A model generated the notes under the pieces. The model saw nothing but the letters and a program-made list of their open reading frames with translations. It ran no database searches and was not told the DNA's origin. A program made the translations under genes and the position numbers. DNA of 64,000 nucleotides from Arthrobacter sp. Soc17.1.1.1 (lineage in GTDB: Bacteria > Actinomycetota > Actinomycetes > Actinomycetales > Micrococcaceae): positions 744,001-808,000 of the forward strand of contig NZ_JBAJII010000001.1 in the NCBI RefSeq assembly GCF_036867195.1. The letters are read 5' to 3'. Below, one piece after another: positions 26,476 through 35,027 of this stretch. Each line of letters opens with the position of its first letter. Position 1 is the stretch's first letter.

Positions 26476-26984
26476 GTGTCCTGGGTTTCGCGTGGTCCGA
26501 ATTTCTTGGATTCTCATGCCACGGTGATGATGCGGTTGCGCTCAAACTCTATCGGGCTGAGCCATACAAGCTGGCTATGACGGCGTTTTCGGTTGTGCCA
26601 GATCTCGAGGTAGTCGAACATCGCGTTCGCCAGTTCGATGCGGGTGTTCCACTTCTGTCGGTCCAGGAGCTCGACCTGCATCCGTGACCAGAACGACTCG
26701 ATCATCGAGTTGTCGTAGCAGTCACTAATGCTGCCCATCGAAGCCATCAGGCCAGAATCACGCGCCCTCTTCGTAAAGGCCCAGAACCGGAACTGGACCC
26801 CGTGATCGGAGTGAATGATCGTCCCCAAGCTGGTGCTCTTCCCAATCCGGCTGTCGATGGCCATTCCCAGCGCGTTCGTCACCAGTGCGGCCGTGGGCGA
26901 AGAGTCGATGGACCAACCGACGACTCGCCGTGAATAGGTGTCTAGGACCGCGCAGCAGTAGATTTTTCCCTCGCGCGCTTGCAT
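26476..26984 (-). pseudogene. IS3-family transposase (OrfB) remnant and element end
   Basis: The frame at 26514-26984 encodes the C-terminal rve part of an IS3/IS150-type transposase: REGKIYCCAVLDTYSRRVVGWSID, IIHSDHGVQFRFWAF, SDCYDNSMIESFWSRMQVELLD and WHNRKRRHSQLVWLSPIEFE, covering the second D and the E of the DDE triad. The N-terminal part and orfA are missing because an IS30-like remnant begins just beyond 26990. TGTCCTGGGTTTCGCG at 26476, next to the 3' end, is probably the right terminal repeat. The copy cannot be active. Confidence 0.82.
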
Positions 26985-27011
26985 TCCAGCAGTCGTCGCA
27001 ACACGGTTGCT

Positions 27012-27614
27012 CTATGAGGTTCCCAGTAAGGCAGCAAGACGTTCGGCGGGTGTGTTCTCAGTCGAGGGATTTACGGGGCCGGTCGTTCAATTCCGCGGCG
27101 ACTTCGAGAAGATGCGTGGGGCCATGGGGCGAGGTCGGTGCCTTTGGGTGCCTCTGTGTTTGTCAAGCGGCTGGGTGGGCTGTCGTAGCATCATGGGTGG
27201 CAGGTCAGCGAAGTAGACCTCGACGTTCGTCGCGACGCTGAAGGCGCGATGCTCGGCCATTTCGGCGCCTTGGTCCCAGGTCAGGGACTACCGACGCGAT
27301 GCGGGTAGGTGGTGGACTGTGGTGATCAGCGAATCGCGGACGGCTTCGGCGTTCCTCTCGCGGCCGAGATGTGCGAGCATCACGAACCGGGTCGTCCGCT
27401 CGACCAGGGTGGCGATCGTGGAGCCGCCTAGAGCACTGATGATGAGATCACCTTCCTTACGTTGTTGTGTTGGGTGATTTCGGGGCTGTCGTAGTGTTTC
27501 GATCACCCTCGGGCAGCGGGTACGGCTGAGATCGCCCTGCCGCATGGACGGCTTACTGGGAATGACCGCCCGCTGCCCGCCGATGACCCGACCGCTGATT
27601 GAGAGTTGCGACAT
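27012..27614 (-). pseudogene. Degraded IS30-family transposase remnant
   Basis: Reading leftward, KEGDLIISALGGSTIATLVERTTRFVMLAHLGRERNAEAVRD (27288-27614 frame), LTWDQGAEMAEHRAFSVATNVEVYFAD (about 27180-27290), LLEVAAELNDRPRKSLD and TPAERLAALLGTS-stop (27012) follow the order of IS30 transposases. At least two frameshifts, an in-frame stop and an altered catalytic centre (the PHSPWQRG segment is replaced) break the gene. It abuts truncated IS3 and IS481 copies on either side. Confidence 0.72.
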
Positions 27615-27662
27615 TGATCGCTGGGTAAGGACGTGCCGGCGCGGTTATCGACAGGGCTACCA

Positions 27663-28475
27663 CTAGCTGTTCTGTGTCATGACGTTGGTGACGCCTTGGT
27701 GGAGGCGTGCGGCTGGAGGCCGGTTCCCGATTGCGGTATGGGCTCGATGGTAGTTGTAGTGGATGTTCCAGGTCATGATCGCGGCGGCGCGTTGTGCCTC
27801 TGAGGTCCATTCGCGGGCGTAATGAAGCTCCTCGGCCAGGGTTCGGTTGTAGCGTTCCACCTTGCCGTTGTGCTTCGGAGTGTGGGGTCGGATGCACTAA
27901 TGACGGGCCGCGGTGGCCAGGATGCTCCGGTTGAACTTCCTCGCACGGTAGTTGGCCCCGTTGTCGGTCACGGCGCGGGTGATGCGGTGGATGCCGTGAG
28001 CGGCGAAAAACGCCCGTGCCCGAGCCCAGAACCCGATCGTGGTCGCCAAGATTTCGTTCGGCAGGGCCTCGGTGTAAGCCAGGCGTGAGAACCCGTCCAC
28101 GGCCGAATGCAGATACACGTAGCCGACCCGGGCGCCCGCGGTCTTGGCTTGGGCCTTAGCATTGGTTTTGGCCCGGTCAGCGGCCTTCGCGGCCTCTGAT
28201 CCTCGCCCGTGAGTTCGCCAACCGCCGCCATCGGGGATCCGCCAGACTTTCTTCACATCGAGGTGGACCATGTGAGCAAGGTACCTGGCCACTATTCTGC
28301 TGCTTGTGCGGTTCCCGGCACCGGTAGGGTCGATGTCCCGCCGACGGGAGATCCCGAGCCTGCGCAACCACCGGGCCACAATCACCGGAGAGATCCCGTG
28401 GCCTTCCCGGACGAGTTCGAGGTGGATCTGACGCACTGCCCACTTGTGCTCTCGGAGCAGGTCATTTAGTGGCGG
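27663..28475 (-). pseudogene. IS481-family transposase remnant with in-frame stop
   Basis: Two collinear frames make one transposase: LVREGHGISPVIVARWLRRLGI, VHLDVKKVWRIPDGGGWR, GYVYLHSAVDGFSRLAYTEALPNE and AVTDNGANYRARKF, then TAG at 27897-27899, then CIRPHTPKHNGKVERYNRTLAEELHYAREW to the stop at 27663. The frame is kept through the TAG, so a single nonsense change broke it. The N-terminal HTH portion is missing and the DNA becomes AT-rich at about 28475, where the next gene ends. Confidence 0.82.
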
Positions 28476-28506
28476 GTAATAAGGCGTACGAAATAAGTAT
28501 AACAAC

Positions 28507-30456
28507 TTAGGGGAGAACCCAATTTGGCGCAGCAATCATCCCAGGGTTTAGGTCCTCTAACAGACGCCCCGAGCTAGTTTCTGCTACGACCAGGTCGAAC
28601 CGCGACGCCAAATCATTTACAACATCTATGGGACGCATCGTGGTACTCGAAGCGAGCCAAATTGACCAAATCTCCAGCATTGCATCAACTAGAGACTGCC
28701 CCAGTTGCGCCAGGCCGACTTCTCCAGCAACATCGTGTACGCCATTGTGAAGATGCATATTTCGGGCAGAGTAAAGCGATTTGAGTTGAGCGCTAAAATA
28801 TTTTGTTCGGTGTTCGAGCCGATTTTTCAAAAGGTGAGGATGCACTGCTAAATCAGTTAAAACCCGAAGTTCAGTTGTGTATTCGTGAAAAATTTCAGCT
28901 GCAATTTCACTGAAAGCCGCTCCCTTCGTGGAATTTGAGTTTGTTTTCGATTCCCGAAGAGTCATGCTCCATGCTGAGAAGTCGCCTAAAGTTGCAAAGC
29001 TCGAATTTCCGTAGGTGACGCTACCCTCAGATACCTGAACTTGGTTAAGTAAGAAGCGAGTACGATCAGCTTGGTTTTTGCAAAGTACAGATAATCGCTT
29101 ATGGAATAAAGCAGCAGCGTCCAGATGCAGAGAAGACAGATTCAGTTGATCTGCAAGTTGACCGGCCGCGCCATGTCGACGGAGTCTACGAGCTCGCTTT
29201 TTTAAGGTTTCAGCCAAACGGACTTGGTCGTTGTGTGTTCGTGTACTAGCTGCGGAGTAACGAATGAAATCCCGGTACGAAATGAAAAATAGTTGCCTTA
29301 GTTCTAGAAGCGTAAGCGCCTTTCCGCAAGCGTCTATATCGTCTTTTTCAATCCCTGCTGCGTCAAGTGCAACCCAACTGAAAGAAGCGCGTGTGACCGT
29401 CGCAGGAGCTGTGCGTATCATCGAATTTACCCTCAAAGTCGAGGTGAGTTTTTCGATGGGTTGGAAACCAACAAGGTTTATTGAGTCCCCTTTTCGTTCG
29501 TCGCGGTCAAGAAGTGCAAACGAATTTTTCTTACTTTGTCGTTCAGCGGTTCCTACTAAAGAATACAATGAAAGGAGCGCGGTGGGATGTGCCGCATGAT
29601 ATGCATCGAGAATGCGTTGAACAATTCTGAGCGCCTTATTTCCAGCGCTTTCCGAATCTGACGCTGTAACGAGTACCTGTAAAAAAATACGCGGACCAAT
29701 TAGGTGATCTCGATTGGCAAAGAGTAGTCGCTGGCGTGAAGCTGTGCGAACGAAATCTGCTACTCGTTCTCCTGCCTTTCCCCAAAGTTCAAATCCTACT
29801 TCGCGGGACGCGTCACTGAGAAGAGTGACCGATTTATCAACTATCAAAGTCTCGAAGTCGATAAGTTCCGAAGCTCCGAGAATTCCAACAGCAACTATAT
29901 GCTCTACAGTTGCTGGGGTAAGAAGTTTTTCAATTTGACTTTGAGCACTAAGAAGACTTACTTTTTTCTGGCTTATGATCTCCTTCATTCTTTGATGGAG
30001 ACCGTTGATTGACCGCTGATCCTCGATCAATCCAATTGCCAATTCTTTAGACCAGCGGTCTAAATGTTCTGGATGTACTGCCGTGTTGATCGATTCTGCG
30101 CATACTGACTGTAAAAAAAGATTCCATTCGCCAGGTTGTACAATCTCTACTTCATTATTGCTAAGCCGAGAATACCAATCTGGGGCTGCCGATAGCGCTG
30201 AGCTTCCCGGCAAGCTTTCATAAGCTTCCTTAGCGGCGTCACGTGCAGCGTTGCGTAACCACGGGCGAGGCTGAGCTGTTTTGTCATGACTGCGAGAAAC
30301 CGTATCGGCCCAAAGCACTGTTTGTGCGAGCGTGGGATGGGCCAGCGCGGATCTTGTTAGAACGGAGCGTTCTCGGGCTGCTCGAATTGTACTGATGACG
30401 AGATGGTTTAGAGCACGCCATTCCGCCGTTGAGTTCTGGGTGGTCTGCACACTCAT
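28507..30456 (-). CDS. Large HEPN-motif protein, candidate RNase/defence gene
   Basis: This 649-residue protein is encoded by DNA clearly lower in G+C than all neighbours, with A/T-ending codons, so it was acquired from a different background. No enzyme domain is obvious over most of its length. Near the C-terminus YSARNMHLHNG gives Arg565-x4-His570, matching the Rx4-6H motif of HEPN ribonucleases, especially Apea-like HEPN domains (typically YxxRNxxxHxG). GGGAGAG lies six bases before the ATG at 30456. The gene is intact and flanked by an IS481 remnant at its 3' end and an ISL3 remnant upstream. A single-gene abortive-infection role is an inference. Confidence 0.65.
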   Translation of the reverse strand: MSVQTTQNSTAEWRALNHLVISTIRAARERSVLTRSALAHPTLAQTVLWADTVSRSHDKTAQPRPWLRNAARDAAKEAYESLPGSSALSAAPDWYSRLSNNEVEIVQPGEWNLFLQSVCAESINTAVHPEHLDRWSKELAIGLIEDQRSINGLHQRMKEIISQKKVSLLSAQSQIEKLLTPATVEHIVAVGILGASELIDFETLIVDKSVTLLSDASREVGFELWGKAGERVADFVRTASRQRLLFANRDHLIGPRIFLQVLVTASDSESAGNKALRIVQRILDAYHAAHPTALLSLYSLVGTAERQSKKNSFALLDRDERKGDSINLVGFQPIEKLTSTLRVNSMIRTAPATVTRASFSWVALDAAGIEKDDIDACGKALTLLELRQLFFISYRDFIRYSAASTRTHNDQVRLAETLKKRARRLRRHGAAGQLADQLNLSSLHLDAAALFHKRLSVLCKNQADRTRFLLNQVQVSEGSVTYGNSSFATLGDFSAWSMTLRESKTNSNSTKGAAFSEIAAEIFHEYTTELRVLTDLAVHPHLLKNRLEHRTKYFSAQLKSLYSARNMHLHNGVHDVAGEVGLAQLGQSLVDAMLEIWSIWLASSTTMRPIDVVNDLASRFDLVVAETSSGRLLEDLNPGMIAAPNWVLP

Positions 30457-30666
30457 ATTCTCTCCCGCTACTAAACTAAATAGTTGGCGTTGCTCGTCTC
30501 TTCCCTTGGGTGACGGGCTAGGCAGGAACAAAGATTAGCAATCTGACACGCTGTTGAAGGAAGGCTACGAATCAGAGTACAAGACCAGTGTTCGGCGATT
30601 GGCGATTGGTGTTCCGCGACTGACGACCGGTGATCGGTTGTGGCGTTGAGGTACATCCTAAATGCG

Positions 30667-31320
30667 GGCTCTTGGGACATTCGGTGGGGGTAAGTGTTTA
30701 AGGCCCGCCGGTTGAGGGGTGGCGTGGAGGGGCCGAGGTCGTGAGGATCAGAAGCGCCAACTGACGGACCCGACCCGAGGACCTCGACGTGTCTCACCCT
30801 ACTTCGGGGTGCGCTGACGCGCGCTCTGCTATTAATCCTTGTTTGCGCTGCAACTCGTTGTTGGGCCTTGGTGGTCTCCACGTCGAGCAGGTCGAGGAGG
30901 TCGAGCGTGACGACGGACTGCTGACGGTGACTGTCTCGACGCCGGTCGGGCTGATTGGTTGCCCGGGGTGCGGGATCATCGCTGTCGGCCGTGGCAGGCG
31001 CCGGCGGGTTCTGCACGACGTACCCGGAGTAATCCGAGTACGAATGATCTGGCGGCAACGCATCTGGCGGTGCGGTGACGCGGACTGCGTCAACAAGACG
31101 TTCGTCGAACAGTTCCCGTCACTGGTTGCTGCGCGTGGGTCGATCACCACATGCGCGGTCATCTGGGCGATCGGACAGCTCCGCCGGGAACACGCAACCA
31201 TCGCAGGTCTCGCCCGGCAGCTCGGGACGTCATGGAAGACTGTATGGCGTGCGATCGAATCCGAGCTCATACAGCTCGCTGCTAGGTCTTTGCGGGATGT
31301 GTTGCGCCAAGTACACCCCA
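30667..31320 (+). pseudogene. ISL3-family transposase N-terminal remnant
   Basis: The frame starting at 30789 encodes the N-terminal zinc-finger and helix-turn-helix part of ISL3 transposases: VSTPVGLIGCPGCGIIAVGRGRRRRVLHDVP, WRQRIWRCGDADCVNKTFVEQFP and GQLRREHATIAGLARQLGTSWKTVWRAIE. The DDE catalytic half is absent; similarity is lost by about 31275-31320. GGCTCTTGGGACATTCGG at 30667 looks like a left terminal repeat of this family, so the stretch 30457-30788 between the HEPN gene and the transposase is mostly IS end plus the HEPN promoter region. Confidence 0.72.
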
Positions 31321-31398
31321 ACGCAACTACGCACCGGCGCTGGAATCGCGTTGTTCTAGGGCCTGTTCACGGTGTTTGCAACAGGGGTGATCGAGGGT

Positions 31399-31578
31399 CT
31401 AGACATCGTGCAACGCTGGTGCGGCGATACGCTGCTTCAGGTTTGTGATGGTGCTCGTGATGCCCAGGTGACAGCCCAGAAGCCACGCGATCACGGTGGC
31501 TAGCACTAGAACAAGGGCTACGCCGGCGAGGAGTTTCAGCGACGACGAGTCCACCAATCCCAATTCCCAGTTGCTCAC
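31399..31578 (-). CDS. Small single-span membrane protein, unknown
   Basis: GTG at 31578 (AGGACA nine bases upstream) opens a 59-residue frame with one strong membrane segment, LKLLAGVALVLVLATVIAWLLG, and a short basic tail. It overlaps the trailing frame of the ISL3 remnant on the other strand. The hydrophobic segment supports coding, but nothing else does. Confidence 0.4.
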   Translation of the reverse strand: MSNWELGLVDSSSLKLLAGVALVLVLATVIAWLLGCHLGITSTITNLKQRIAAPALHDV

Positions 31579-31710
31579 AGGTTGTCCTGCCCGGCCTGGC
31601 CGCAAAGGGCTGAGAATACGTGGGAATTGTTTCCGCGAAGGACGTTACCCGTTTCGTCCGTCTTGATACCGAGGCTATTTGGAGGGTCGGAGGGTCGGAG
31701 GTTCGGTGTG

Positions 31711-31899
31711 ATGAGATTCGACGCCCAAGGCCAAGTTTTCCTCGTAGCGGATGTGCCTAGCGAGGTTGCTCGGGCGTTGGTCGCCGGTAAACATTCCTGG
31801 AGAAGGTTCGATCGAAGCAGTGTGTCGGGCAGAGTTCCGGTGAGCGATCTTACCGACGTCGTCGAAACCTTGACGGAGCTCCCACTTCCGAGGGTGTGA
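31711..31899 (+). CDS. Small hypothetical protein
   Basis: The ATG at 31711 gives a 62-residue frame, MRFDAQGQVFLVADVPSEVARALVAG..., with ordinary actinobacterial codon use and a plausible alpha/beta composition. Tandem copies of GGAGGGTC lie just upstream (about 31679-31700) and could supply a ribosome site. No family recognised. Confidence 0.4.
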   Translation: MRFDAQGQVFLVADVPSEVARALVAGKHSWRRFDRSSVSGRVPVSDLTDVVETLTELPLPRV

Positions 31900-32029
31900 T
31901 CACTGCGCGTGAGGCGGGAGCCTGACGGAGATCGACCCCAACTACCAGCCCGCTATCAAAAAGCTCGAACAGCTCCAGCCGCGAGGCCAGGCCCAGCCAT
32001 CAAGGCCCCAACCACCAAGCAAGCCATCA

Positions 32030-32281
32030 ATGAGCAATGCCTACAGGCCCGCTCAGGGAACAGCACCCGTCACCCACGCCGGCTATTGGTCTTCAACTAA
32101 AGGACCCTTGTATGACCGTTATTGGGGTACAGGCCCGGACGATCAAATGATCAACATGATGGTCACGCCCAGAAAACTTCATCGCTCACAGTTCTATGGC
32201 TCGATAGTGCTAATGGGGTTGTTTCTTGTCGCCGCTGTCGTCTTTGTCTTTTTTCGTTGGTTTGCTTGGAAAAGTCAATGA
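32030..32281 (+). CDS. Small membrane protein, possibly 5'-truncated
   Basis: The 83-residue frame ends in one clear membrane helix, SIVLMGLFLVAAVVFVFFRWFAW. Coding-like sequence in the same frame extends upstream to about 31922 (TEIDPNYQPAIKKLEQLQPRGQ, then a Pro-rich linker) with no ATG or GTG after the preceding stop at 31910-31912; only a CTG is available. The gene may therefore start at CTG, or may be the 3' part of a decayed longer gene. Confidence 0.4.
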   Translation: MSNAYRPAQGTAPVTHAGYWSSTKGPLYDRYWGTGPDDQMINMMVTPRKLHRSQFYGSIVLMGLFLVAAVVFVFFRWFAWKSQ

Positions 32282-32952
32282 AGTCGGGACCGATTCCACT
32301 TCGACTGAGGAATACGTTTGTGAGCAGGCCCAGCGAATGGGGGGCCCAATACCACCAGGATGTGCTAAGTACGGTATCCCCGAGTTGCACTTCTCGCGAA
32401 AGCTCCGCAAGGCACGAGGAGCGGCAAAGGGAGAGTGCGGGCTATGGACGTTCTGGCCAGTACACGAATCATGCTTACTGTCAGCGCGGCCTCAAACATC
32501 CGTTAGATGCGACGGAGTCCTGAAGTGAAGGCACGGAGCCAACCGTTTGGAGGGCTCCCGAGCCTATCCGGCAGTTTGCGCTTCAAGTGCGGCAGATGCG
32601 TAATGTCTATCCCATCGGTGACCTCCGTAACCGACGCTGTCAGTCGGGGCCGCATGGCGGAACATGGAGTGCACGTGGGCGCTTGTAGCTGAATCGAACG
32701 TATTTGCTACACACGGTCGCGACAGCGCGAAACAACTCATAGAACCTAATTTTGTGTGGCAATACTCAGTACCAAAATCTACGGTTCACTGCTGCTTACA
32801 AGGGTTGAGTTCCGCGATATCAAGGGGAGGGCACGTCCGGGACAAGTGCTAGGTACCGGGCGTGTTGTCCGTCCCAGTAGCGGATCCTTGAGCGGCATAC
32901 TCTGTGCCGAGCTAGCGCGGCTGCGTATCGACCCTGCCCGTAGGCTCGGTTC
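32282..32952. other. Decayed stretch, no supportable gene
   Basis: Only short overlapping frames without recognisable products occur on either strand here. Base composition is uneven (AT-rich around 32700-32790). It looks like decayed DNA within the accessory region. Confidence 0.5.
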
Positions 32953-33174
32953 ATGAGGTCCAAAGCTAGGAAGTGGCCGACAAAAGGCCAAGCTGTGGCA
33001 ATGGGAGTTGTTGCGTTGCTATGGATGGCTAGCAATTGGGTGTGCGTGTCGTATGAAGGGCGCTCTGCGACTGGGTTCTACTGGCCGGTACAGGGACTGA
33101 ACCTTGTTCTCCTGGCAGCGTGCGTGTGGTTCTACCGCAGAGCTGCGAAAAACCCGTTGAAGTCGACTCAATGA
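32953..33174 (+). CDS. Small two-span membrane protein
   Basis: This 73-residue frame has two hydrophobic segments, AVAMGVVALLWMASNWVCV and GLNLVLLAACVWFY, a basic N-terminus and a basic C-terminus. The ATG is at 32953 with a weak TAGG upstream. No family is recognised. Confidence 0.45.
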   Translation: MRSKARKWPTKGQAVAMGVVALLWMASNWVCVSYEGRSATGFYWPVQGLNLVLLAACVWFYRRAAKNPLKSTQ

Positions 33175-33288
33175 TGTAAACGGTAAACGTCGAGCGGGAC
33201 TTCCGCGCTAACTCCGCTCAGTATGCGCGGTCCGCCACTTTCGGACCTCCGTCGCTGTTCATGACCCCCAGTAGCGGAGAATAAGTGC

Positions 33289-34380
33289 ATGCCTGAATCC
33301 TGTGCTTTCTGTGGGTTGGCGGGGCCCCTCACCCGCGAGCACGTCTTCGGTCAGTGGGTGAGCAGGACCGGCTTGGATCTAGGTCCGATGCGTCACCATG
33401 CGGGTCCGTTGAATGCTCTGCCGCGCGATATGGGAGAGCAGCCCCCTTACCGGCAATCCGTGAAGAGCTTCTGCGCCTTGTGTAACAACGGGTGGATGAG
33501 CAACCTCGAAACTGTCGCGCAGCGCGTGTTGACCCCGCTCATCCTAGACAAGCCCGGGATCATCGCGCCGGAAGATCAGGCGGCGATCGCTGCCTGGGTT
33601 CACAAGACCGCCCTGACAGCGATGCTCCTCTCCAGCAAGGAGCAGCGGGAAAACGGCTACGGGCTTTCCCCGTCCGAGTACGGAGCGCTCTACGAGCGCC
33701 GCGAACTGGTGCAACCGCTGGATTTCAGCCAGTTCTGGATCGGCAGATTCGAGGGAGTGAAGGGATTTTCGGCTGTACGAGTCACTCCGCTGACGGTTCG
33801 GATTCCAGGTTTCCCCGAGCCGCCATTACCTCAGGGGTACGCGATGACGGTTGTCCTTGGTGCGGTCCTCCTGCACGGCGTGCGGTTCATCACTCCGGGT
33901 CTTCGGGTGGACACGACGACGGATCTGGGGATGCCACCGTTGTGGCCATCGGACACGCCGGTGACGTGGCCAGTCGGCCAGACGTGCACGGAGAAGTCTC
34001 TGCTCGCTCTCGCGAATGGGCACACGTTGAGCGCAACGGGCGGGGAGATTCGACTGCAACCGTGGTCCCAGGCAGCTCACCTCCCGCGGAGCGCCTTCGA
34101 GAATGGCTCTGTCAAAGTCCCTGCGCTGTGCCGTAAGCACGACATTTATTACCCCGCGGTCCTATTACGGGAAGCGCATCAGGGGCGGTTCTACGCATTC
34201 ATTACTTCATGCGAGTGCACCGGCACCGCCTATCTGATTCAAACGGACTCTGACCGCGTCCGCTTCCGAGGCACGGGCGAACCGGAAGGAATCGCGGCCA
34301 TGTACGCGGAGATGGATGGGGACGAGTTCGTCATTGAGGACCAGGGCGGGGAGTTCGCCTGCAAGAGGCTGCTCGCCTGA
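33289..34380 (+). CDS. HNH-fold zinc protein with large C-terminal domain
   Basis: This 363-residue protein opens with CAFCG (Cys5, Cys8), TREHVFGQW (Glu17, His18) and FCALCNNGWM (Cys62, Cys65, Asn66-Asn67). This is the treble-clef HNH layout with the EH pair placed where the catalytic His sits. The remaining 290 residues are strand-rich with a further CRKH and CECTG cysteine set and match no family I recognise. Such proteins recur in mobile and defence DNA of Actinobacteria as hypothetical genes. It stands alone, with long non-coding flanks. Confidence 0.62.
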   Translation: MPESCAFCGLAGPLTREHVFGQWVSRTGLDLGPMRHHAGPLNALPRDMGEQPPYRQSVKSFCALCNNGWMSNLETVAQRVLTPLILDKPGIIAPEDQAAIAAWVHKTALTAMLLSSKEQRENGYGLSPSEYGALYERRELVQPLDFSQFWIGRFEGVKGFSAVRVTPLTVRIPGFPEPPLPQGYAMTVVLGAVLLHGVRFITPGLRVDTTTDLGMPPLWPSDTPVTWPVGQTCTEKSLLALANGHTLSATGGEIRLQPWSQAAHLPRSAFENGSVKVPALCRKHDIYYPAVLLREAHQGRFYAFITSCECTGTAYLIQTDSDRVRFRGTGEPEGIAAMYAEMDGDEFVIEDQGGEFACKRLLA

Positions 34381-35027
34381 CGTGATCAGCAGCGCCAAGC
34401 AGGGAAGCGCACCTGCTGCCTGCGACGGTCTCGACGCGAGTAAGATCCGCCGGTGACGGCTATAACTACCTTCTGCGCACGGTCGTTTCCGCAGACGGCG
34501 ACAAGTTTCTTTGAGCGCCCCTGACCCACTACTACGCCTAGGCAGGAACCCCACCGGGCCGGTAGCTTGGGTCCGGCGTCGTGTCCCTCGGGAGCGGTCA
34601 GCTTGCAGTGGGTGATTGGGTGTCCGAGGTGCAGCTTCAGCTCCTCGTGAGGAGAGGCCATGACCCGATCACCAGACATCCACTTGGATTAGCGTTCCCG
34701 GCCTACAAGTCGCTTTCAGAGCGGATTGAGGCGCCGACTGCGGACCTCGATCCAACTCTGTCTCCTGGCGCGATGGGCACCGCAGTCGCGCAAATTGAAG
34801 CGGAAGAGACCGAGCGCGGCAAGCGATGGTCCATGGCGGGGTTCGATTTCACATTCTTGGTTCAAATTCAGCATCCGCCTTGAGCAAGCGCGAATGCAGG
34901 GGCGCAGGGCCTTGGTCGGGGAGGCTCAACCGCAGGCTGGGTGGTGCGACCTTGCTGATTATTGACTCGCGCGTCCCTAGTACACCAGCCGGCCCGCGGT
35001 GCGCGTCCATCTGATGACAACGGTTGC
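34381..35027. other. Intergenic stretch between the HNH gene and a large leftward gene
   Basis: A 100-codon rightward frame at 34581-34883 and shorter ones were examined; none has a ribosome site or a recognisable product. Nothing else was seen. Confidence 0.5.

Noticed and set aside
26885..27241. 118-codon rightward frame across the IS3/IS30 junction
   Set aside because: It runs antisense to recognisable transposase remnants and has no product of its own.
34581..34883. 100-codon rightward frame
   Set aside because: No ribosome site, no recognisable product, and it overlaps other equal-quality frames.
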